64,000 nt of DNA, taken from NCBI RefSeq assembly GCF_003255815.1, contig NC_037669.1:130177215-130241214 (forward strand), read 5' to 3'. Positions 57,671 to 64,000 of the stretch are shown piece after piece. The notes under the pieces are model-generated. The model made no database searches and had not been told where the DNA came from. It was given only the letters and a program-made list of their open reading frames with translations. The first letter of the stretch is position 1. The number at the start of each line of letters is the position of its first letter. A program made the translations under genes and the position numbers. Origin of the DNA: Theropithecus gelada. Taxonomy: Eukaryota; Chordata; Mammalia; Primates; Cercopithecidae.

Positions 57671-57930
57671 CCCGGCTGCAGTGGCGTGGCGCCCTCTCGG
57701 CTCACGGCAAGCTCCGCCTCCCAGGTTCATGCCATTTCCCTGCCTCAGCCTACCGAGTAGCTGGGACTACAGGCACCAACCACCAGGCCTGACTATTTTT
57801 TTGTATTTTTAGTAGAGACGGGGTTTCACCGTGTTAGCCAGGATGGTAGCAATCTCCTGACCTCGTGATCCGCCCGCCTTGGCCTCCCAAAGTGCTGGGA
57901 TTACAGGTGTGAGCCACCGCACCCAGCCAT
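57634..57930 (-). mobile_element. AluY-type insertion with missing 3' end and A37 tail, in Tigger1
   Basis: On + strand: 37 T residues (57634-57670), then directly 'cccggctgcagtggcgtggc' and a Y-type body ('ggcaagctccgcctccc', 'gacctcgtgatccgcccgcc') ending 'gagccaccgcacccagcc'. The usual ~30 bases between the A-tail and 'cactgca' (the 'ctccagcctgggcgacagagc...' part) are reduced to 'gccggg'. Perfect 11-bp target-site duplication 'tgagtagtaac' at 57623-57633 and 57931-57941. High CpG and the long tail indicate a young insertion. Confidence 0.95.
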
Positions 57931-59244
57931 TGAGTAGTAACATTTTAAAAAGAATATTTTTCTCTGAGCAGTAGGTCTCAACAGTGGGTTTATAATATTC
58001 AGTAAGTCATGCTGTAAACAGATGTGCTATCATCCAGGCTTCATTGTGTTATTTATAGACCACTAGCAGAGCAAATTTAGCATAATTTTTAAGGGCCCTA
58101 GGATTTTCAGAATGGTAAATGAGCATTCGGATCAACTTTCAGTTACCAGATGCATTAGTGCTTAACAAGAGAGTCAGCCTGTCCTTTGAAGCTTTGGAGC
58201 CAGGCATCGACATCCGCTCTCTAATTTTGAAAGTCCTACCTAGCATCTTCTTTCATTAGAAAGTTGTTTTATCTGCACAGAAAAGCTGTTATTTAGTGTA
58301 GCCATTTTCATCAATTACATTAACAGTTCTTCTGGATAATTTGCTGCAGCTTCTATATGAGGATTTGTGGGTTCACCTTGCACCTTTATGTTATAGAAAT
58401 GGCTTCTTTCCTTAAACCTTATGAGTCAATCTGTGTTAGCTTGCAATCTCTTCAGTTTCTTCACCTCCCTCAGCCTTGATAGAACTGAAAAGAGTTAGGG
58501 CCCTGCTATGAATTAGGTTTTGGTTTAAGGGAATGTTGTAGCTGCTTTGATCTTCTATCCAGACCACTAATACTTTCTCCATATCATAAATTAGGCTGTT
58601 TCACTTTCTTATCATTCATGTATTCACTGGTATAGTACTTTTAACTTCCTTCAAGAACTTTTTCTTTGTATTCACAGCTAGGATGGTTGGCACAAGAGGC
58701 CTAGCTTTCAGTCAGTCTTGGCTTTTGACATGTATTTTTTACTAAGCTTAATCATTTCTAGCTTTTGATTGAAAGTGAGAAGCACATGACTCTTCCTTTC
58801 ACTTTAACAATTACCTTATGGGTTACTGTAGGGTTATTAATTGGCCTAATTTCAATATTGTTGTGTCTCAGGGAATAGGGAGTCTCAAGGAGAAGAAGAG
58901 AGATGGGAAAATGATCAGCTGGTAGAACAGTCAGAAAACACACATTTATCAATAAAGTTTGCCATCTTAGCTGGGTGCAGTTCCTGGTGCCCCAAAACAA
59001 TTACAATAGTATCATCAAAGATCACTGATCATAGATCACCATAAGAGACATAATAAGTAAAAATTTGAAATATCATAAGAATTACCTAAATATGACTCAG
59101 AGACATGAAGTCAGTACATACTATTGGGAAAATGATACTGATAGTCTTGCCTGACACAGAATTGCCACTAACTTTTAAGCTGTAAAAACACAATATCTGC
59201 GAAGCACAGTAAAGCAAAGTGCAATGAAACAAGATATGCCTGTA

Positions 59245-60060
59245 TATAGAAATTGTTTATTCCTTTGTTCTTATCTAATATAGGGATACCTAGTATCTAT
59301 AATCCTGCACTTCTGTCAAGGAAAGGAATTTTTAAACACAAAGAAACAGTATGAAAAGCGATGACTGCTCTTCTATGTAAAGATGAAAGGCAGATATGGC
59401 AGCCTCACCATGTATCCTCTCTCTCTATCTATCATGTTTATCTGTCCAGCTGTCTCTCTGCTCTTTCCTCCTCAGCACAAACTTGTTAGAGGAGTGGAGG
59501 AGTAAGAAGCACAGGAGGGAAAAAAAAGTAGGAAGAAAACTTGAAGCAGGGAAACAGAAAACTGCAGCAAGAGAGGAGAGTAAAAAGGAAAAAAAAAAAG
59601 AAATGCATATTGAATCACCGTTGAGTTAATACACCCAGTTTTTACTTCTCATGACCTTTGCTCCTGATGCTTCCCTTATTTAGAGTTTCTAAAAACTTAT
59701 TTACCTGATTAAACAGTATCAAAACTGCATGTACATTGAGTGTTGAACACACAATCCTGAAACACTAAACTACTTAAAGTCTCCAAACTCACTCTTTTAA
59801 TCCTCAGTGCCTGTGCACATGCATTCCATTCCACCTCTCTCACTTACAGAGTTTCTATAAATATTTCAAAACCAACCCAACAGTCACTTCTATGTGTTCT
59901 TCCTTGATCAATCCATAATTAATCACACTTCTCTATGTGTTTCTGATCTGGTATCATAGAAACCTCTACCAATTCAGCACTTGATAATTAATGGATTTAC
60001 ATGTTTTTCTCTTGATTGATACCTAGACCACATTGAGTGATTTTGTACTGTATTTGATTC
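59245..60060. other. Unannotated, with CT-rich and purine-rich patches
   Basis: A CT-rich stretch at 59411-59470 and a purine-rich stretch at 59490-59605 ('gaggagtggaggagtaagaa' and similar). No named repeat. Confidence 0.5.
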
Positions 60061-60063
60061 ATC

Positions 60064-60140
60064 TGTTACTGGGACCTGGTACTACTGTAGAGTAGTAGAA
60101 GAGTAGAAGGTGCACTCTACTACTGCAGAGTACCAGTAAC
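60064..60140 (+). repeat. Imperfect hairpin
   Basis: CTGGTACT (60076-60083) pairs with AGTACCAG (60129-60136). CTGTA (60085-60089) pairs with TGCAG (60124-60128) with one G-T. GTAGTAG (60092-60098) pairs with CTACTAC (60117-60123). Loop about 18 nt. A further 'gttactgg' / 'ccagtaac' match extends the base with a small internal loop. Confidence 0.8.
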
Positions 60141-60141
60141 A

Positions 60142-60187
60142 CATAGTAGCATATAGTAGGTACTCAGTAAGTATTTTTTGAATTGAT
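60142..60187 (+). mobile_element. L2/MIR 3'-terminus fragment
   Basis: 'atagtaggtactcagtaagt' + 'attttttgaatt' matches the shared L2/MIR sense 3' end. Confidence 0.6.
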
Positions 60188-60194
60188 CTTCTGT

Positions 60195-60600
60195 TAGGCA
60201 TGGTGTTCACAGGAGAAAGAAATAAAGACAAACAGGACATAATTGTCACCATCCAGGAGGCCAGAGGCCAGCAAACCAATCGAACAATGTTATAAGTGCT
60301 TCAGTAAAGAAAAGCACTGATACTGTAAGGAAGAATGCCAGGAAATGGAGCTCTTATCTGGATCTTCAAAGTTCACTAGGCAGTTAAGAAACAAGTGGAA
60401 TTTTCAGGTGAGACTCTATGCAGTGATTCATGAAATAATGTAAACTCTGGAAAATTATAAGAAATTCAAAATGGCTGTGTTAGCTCATGTATATATGGGA
60501 AAATGACTGGAAATAAAATTTGAGACATGAGTAGAAGCAGATCATGAAGGGCCATCATCAAAAAGACTTTCCATGAACAGCCCATGCCTCCCTTGAAGCA
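60195..60600 (-). mobile_element. L2 LINE 3' region (antisense, decayed)
   Basis: 'ataagtgcttcagtaaagaa', 'gaatgccaggaaatggagct' and, near the end, 'gcagatcatgaagggccatc' resemble antisense L2 3' UTR ('cagatcatgcagggccttgt'). The middle is weak. Confidence 0.5.
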
Positions 60601-60604
60601 GGAT

Positions 60605-61325
60605 GTTGTCATTTCATGTATCATAAAGTCAGATTCATTTCAACAGTGTATTAATAAAGGATGGATATTTTACTGAAAATTGTGTGGAAAGACAAATAAT
60701 TACAACACAAACTATTTTGTAAATCTTCTTTAAAAATCTTCTAGGAAGTAATCATACGGTTTACCATCTAAATCAGGGTACTTGAATAATTTTCCAAAAT
60801 TAATATAGAAATACTGGAACTCTCAGGGTAATTGAAGATATATAGTCACCCCATGCCTTTAAGTGCTGCTATCCCCAAAATTTCTCTGGATGCATCAACT
60901 ACCCACCTCCTCGGTCCTCCAATCTTCTTTCCCCATGTCATCCTCTCTATCAACCCATCCTTCTATTATCACCTTCATTTCCCAACCACCTTCTACCCTT
61001 TCTCCACCACCTGTCTCATTATTTCATTATGTCTCTTTTCTTAAGGATGAGAGATTTAGCGCTCTATTAATTTCTCTCATTTATAGCCTAATACCCAGCA
61101 TCTACTTAGTAAAGAAAGAACCTTCTTTAGGATTTGTTCTTAGAAGACAATGAATATTGGAAAAAAAAAAAAAAAAGATTCCCTATGACAATTTTTCCCC
61201 TAGCATCTATGCAAAGGAAATGAAAAGAAAGCTTACTTAGCACATATACACATGAATAAGAAAAGCATTAAAATATTCAACCTGAGTCATAATTTTAATA
61301 TTATACAAACAAAATCCAAATTGAA
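60605..61325. other. Unannotated, with an A17 run at 61160-61176
   Basis: A pyrimidine-rich + strand segment at 60850-61050 is open in two frames but looks compositional. No repeat is recognised. Confidence 0.4.
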
Positions 61326-61329
61326 AAGA

Positions 61330-62005
61330 GTTTGCTAATGATAGCACTTGGCATTGGAAGGGGCATGGAAAACCCAGACTCAAGTGCTGCTAGTGGAAGT
61401 ATAGCAGTGTACTTCCTGATTGATGTACTTCTGGATGATGATTCGGTAGTACTTATTTTAAAACCTCAAATATATATATATATAATTCAACACAGGAATT
61501 GTGCTTCTAGAAATGAGATGAATAAATAATTAGGGACAAGTACAATAGTTGGTTATAGGATGGGTACAGTGGCTCACACTTGTAATCCCAGCACTTTGGG
61601 AGGCCGAGGCAGGCAGATCAACTGAGGTCGGGAGTTTGAGACCAGCCTGACCAACATGGAGAAACCCCGTCTCTACTAAATGTACAAAATTAGACAGGTG
61701 TGGTGGCACATGCTTGTAATCCCAACTACTTGGGAAGCTGAGGCAGGAGAATAGCTTGAACCCCAGGAGGTGGAGGTTGCAGTGAACCAAGATTGTACCA
61801 TCACACTCCAGCCTGGGCAAAAAGAGCGAAACACCTCTCAAAAAAAAAGTTGGTTATAATATTGTTTATCACAACAATGTTTATAATAGAGAAAAGTAAG
61901 AAAGCACCTGAATATTTACAATAGAGAGTTGTTTTAATAATTTATATGATATCCACACACAGGATGCAGCTATTTTAAATGATATTGTAGATCAGCATTT
62001 TCCTA
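61330..62005 (+). mobile_element. L1M ORF2 3' end (sense, dead), split by an Alu
   Basis: 'ggaattgtgcttctagaaat' (the 'agcaattccacttctaggaat' region) before the Alu and 'ttgtttatcacaacaatgtt' + 'tataatagagaaaag', 'aataatttatatgatatcca' and 'acacaggatgcagctatttt' after it follow the L1 ORF2 terminus. A (TA)n patch lies at 61470-61483. Confidence 0.78.
61558..61847 (+). mobile_element. AluS inside L1M
   Basis: 'ggatgggtacagtggctcac', 'ctgaccaacatggagaaacc', 'aggtggaggttgcagtgaac' and a short A-tail. Target-site duplication 'agttggttata' at 61547-61557 and 61848-61858, exact. Confidence 0.96.
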
Positions 62006-62009
62006 ATCC

Positions 62010-62775
62010 TTTAGTAGTAAAACCATTTTGTCAAAAACCTCCTACACATACGTGCAATATATAAAATGAACACAAGCAGAGCTTCTCCGTTTGAAATCAG
62101 GTAAAATGGCTGAGAAAATTTAGCCCTGCTTTTATAATCCACTATGGCTTTGGCATCTTTGATAAATCCCATTGCACATAAGTGTTACCAACATGGGAAA
62201 TTTTTCACAATAGAATCAGAGAAAAAAAGATAGCTACAGAATAAATGTAGACAAATTTATTCAAAAAAGTGGGTGGATAAAGGACAATAGAGTCAGAATC
62301 CATTATCAAAAAAAACAAGTCCTGTTAGTAGTGGATAAGAATCCCACTCAAATCCAGCGGATAATGCACCCTAGTTCTTTATTTTTCCTATCAGATTGCC
62401 CTGCAACACTTCTGGGTAGCATTCCAGCATTCAGAACACCTTTATTCTTGGCTACATCTGAGAGGGCAATTTTTACTCCTTATAATCCTGCTTACAGATT
62501 CTTCAGAATAATAGCATCTTATTGACATCTTTCAAGGTATAACTTGATGCTTTATTAGCTAAAAGAACACCTTTCCTCAACCACTCAACACACATCAGAG
62601 GTAAGTATAAAAAACAATAGGTGGAATGAAAAGGAAAAAGCCTCCTAAGACATTGACTTAGATCTAGGATTCAATTTCAGCCACTTTATTTCGTATTTCA
62701 TTTTTTTCCGTGATTCTTAATATTCTTAGGTTAGTTTTTTTTGTAAAAGCTAGCATCCAAGTCACCTCCGTATAT
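62010..62775. other. Unannotated sequence
   Basis: I see no recognised repeat or exon. Confidence 0.4.
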
Positions 62776-62779
62776 ACTA

Positions 62780-63235
62780 AATCAGGAGTAACAGGTGTGA
62801 CCAATGGAGTATAGCACAGGAGGGGATTTGTAAGTTCTGAGGCTAAATGATAAATGTCATTGCAGCTTCCACTTTGCTCTTTTGGATTGCTTGCTCTTGT
62901 AAAGGCCAGCTACATTCCCTAAGAACACTTAAAACATGGAGAAGCCCACATGAACAGGAAGTGAGGGCCCTCAACAACAGAAAGCACCAACTTACCAGCC
63001 ATTTAAATGTTCCTCCTTCAAAGTGAATTCTCCAGTCCCAGTCAAGCCTTCAGATGACTGTAGCACCAGTACATATCAAACTGCAACTTCATGAGAGATC
63101 CTAAGTAAAAACTGACAAACAGAAACCCCTCCAGATCCCTGACTCACATAAATTAATACTGGTTATGGTTGTTTTAAGCCACAAAGTTTTATTGTAATTT
63201 ATTGTAATGCAATAGATAATGAAAACACTCTTATC
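62780..63235 (+). mobile_element. MLT1-like solo LTR (ERVL-MaLR)
   Basis: 'acatggagaagcccacatga' + 'acaggaagtgagggccctca', 'aacttaccagccatttaaat', 'ccagtcccagtcaagccttc' + 'agatgactgtagc', 'aacttcatgagagatcctaa', 'gttgttttaagccacaaagt' and an end of 'caatagataatgaaaac' follow the LTR form with 'gataactaatac' terminus. The 5' limit is uncertain. Confidence 0.65.
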
Positions 63236-63239
63236 CAAA

Positions 63240-63490
63240 TTAATTGTGAACAGGAAGTACCTTCCTGAATCTCTAATCTCAGAGGATCCGCAGACCTTTC
63301 AATAATATGAACCTGATCAGTGCAGCAGAGCAAGGCTATTCATAATTCCTACCAGCACTTGTTTAATTCTAACTCCCTTTTCACTACTCTATAAAGTCTC
63401 ATTTTAACTGAAAAGTCTTTCTTTCTCTTTTAGTTCTTGACTATTTCTATCCTTCCAATAAGACCTATTGCCAATACTTAAAATACACTC
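63240..63490. other. Unannotated sequence
   Basis: I see no recognised repeat or exon. Confidence 0.4.
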
Positions 63491-63493
63491 AAA

Positions 63494-63716
63494 GGAAGGA
63501 TGGAAAGAGAGAAAGAGAGAAAGAAGGAAGGAAGGAAGGAAGGAAGGAAGGAAGGAAGGAAGGAAGGAAGGAAGGAAGGAAGGGAAAAGAAAAGAGAAAG
63601 AAAAGAAAAAAGAAAGAAAAGAAAAGAAAAGAAGGAAGGAAGGAAGGAAGGAAGGGGAAGGAAGGAAGGAAGGAGAAGAAGAGAGAGAGAAAGGAAGCAA
63701 GGAAGGAAGGAGACAT
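63494..63716 (+). repeat. Large (GGAA)n / purine microsatellite
   Basis: About 220 bp of nearly pure purine. It includes roughly 15 consecutive GGAA/GAAG units (63526-63582), an AAAAG-rich middle, a second GGAA block (63632-63675) and GA repeats. Open frames across it encode only simple-sequence peptides. Confidence 0.98.
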
Positions 63717-63719
63717 CTA

Positions 63720-64000
63720 TTAATAGATAAAGAGAAGGTTCATATTTGCTAAGCATGGTAAGTGCTTCTAAAAGGAAAAAATTAAAAAAAAAAATGCTAC
63801 AGAGAGACTAAGAAACAGATTTACATTTTTTTACTGGTTTGTGAGACTGGAAACCTGGTACAGGTGTTCCCTGCTCAAGAACCTGATTCCAATTCACTTC
63901 AGCTGTCAGCATCTTCTGCTACTTCCTTCCCAGTGTCACATCCACATCCATTTAAGATGCATTGCAATTTTTGATGACCACTTATTTAATTAGTATTCAG
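63720..64000. other. Unannotated sequence
   Basis: I see no recognised repeat or exon. Confidence 0.4.

Larger units (their letters stand above)
54655..59242 (-). mobile_element. Tigger1 DNA transposon (TcMar/pogo-like), full length with nested insertions
   Basis: Terminal inverted repeats are visible: 'cagtcatacctcagagttat' at the left and 'caatgaaacaagatatgcct' + 'g' at the right, each next to the TA target dinucleotide (54653-54654; 59243-59244). Tigger1 landmarks run collinear: 'gactgatcagggtggtggtt', 'aatgttcacagcatcttccc', 'ggatccatgggctgcagaat', 'agtaggtctcaacagtgggt', 'aagagagtcagcctgtcctt' and 'aattggcctaatttcaatat'. Subtracting the three insertions leaves about 2.4 kb, the expected Tigger1 length. 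The transposase is dead. Confidence 0.95.

Noticed and set aside
63404..63756. Several long open frames on both strands
   Set aside because: Pure microsatellite translation (Lys/Glu/Gly/Arg or Ser/Leu/Phe/Pro runs).

Overview
This is vertebrate nuclear DNA, from a primate and most likely an Old World monkey (macaque, baboon or guenon type). It holds Alu, MIR, L1, L2, THE1/MLT1 (MaLR), Tigger and other mammalian repeats in the densities of an AT-rich intergenic or intronic region. The Old World monkey call rests mainly on the young Alu at 29640-29953. It has a perfect 16-bp target-site duplication and carries the shortened 3' segment and substitutions I associate with the cercopithecoid AluYRa group. 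I find no convincing protein-coding exon, tRNA, rRNA, snRNA, CRISPR array or bacterial-type feature. Open frames in the window are short and mostly lie in transposable elements or simple repeats.

Layout. 1-16.8 kb: ancient L2 and MIR fragments, two solo MER21-like ERVL LTRs, two Alus, an Alu-monomer relic, an L1 3' end and an MLT1 LTR. 16.88-19.84 kb: a complete THE1 provirus (LTR-internal-LTR, + strand) inside a purine-rich tract, itself hit by two Alus; its 3' LTR carries an inverted copy of part of its own internal region. 19.9-29.6 kb: L2/MIR relics, a CpG-rich 382-bp solo LTR (21.07-21.45 kb) and two Alus. 29.6-35.1 kb: the young monkey-type Alu, an L1M 3' UTR, a compound microsatellite, an L1 ORF2/3' UTR fossil and half an old Alu. 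36-42.2 kb: MIRs, an L1M ORF2 fossil and a second complete THE1 provirus (- strand).

44.9-48.9 kb: an AluJ, a 513-bp-arm inverted repeat at about 99% identity around a 426-bp spacer, and an ERVL-type pol/integrase fossil. 51-54.6 kb: an Alu, weak minisatellites and a MIR. 54.65-59.24 kb: a full-length Tigger1 (- strand) with intact ends, holding a nested MULE/Ricksha-like DNA transposon, an L1 fragment and a 3'-shortened Alu with a 37-nt A-tail. 60-64 kb: L2, an L1M split by an Alu, an MLT1-like LTR and a large GGAA microsatellite.

Nothing here works as an operon or pathway. The window is a layered record of transposition from Mesozoic L2/MIR, through Tigger/MULE DNA transposons and MaLR/ERVL elements, to recent Alu insertion. 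The observations most worth following are the large palindrome, the self-derived inverted insertion in the THE1 LTR, the nested Tigger1/MULE, the 3'-truncated Alu with a long tail, and the CpG-rich solo LTR. Family names come from recognising consensus-like stretches by eye; no database search was run.
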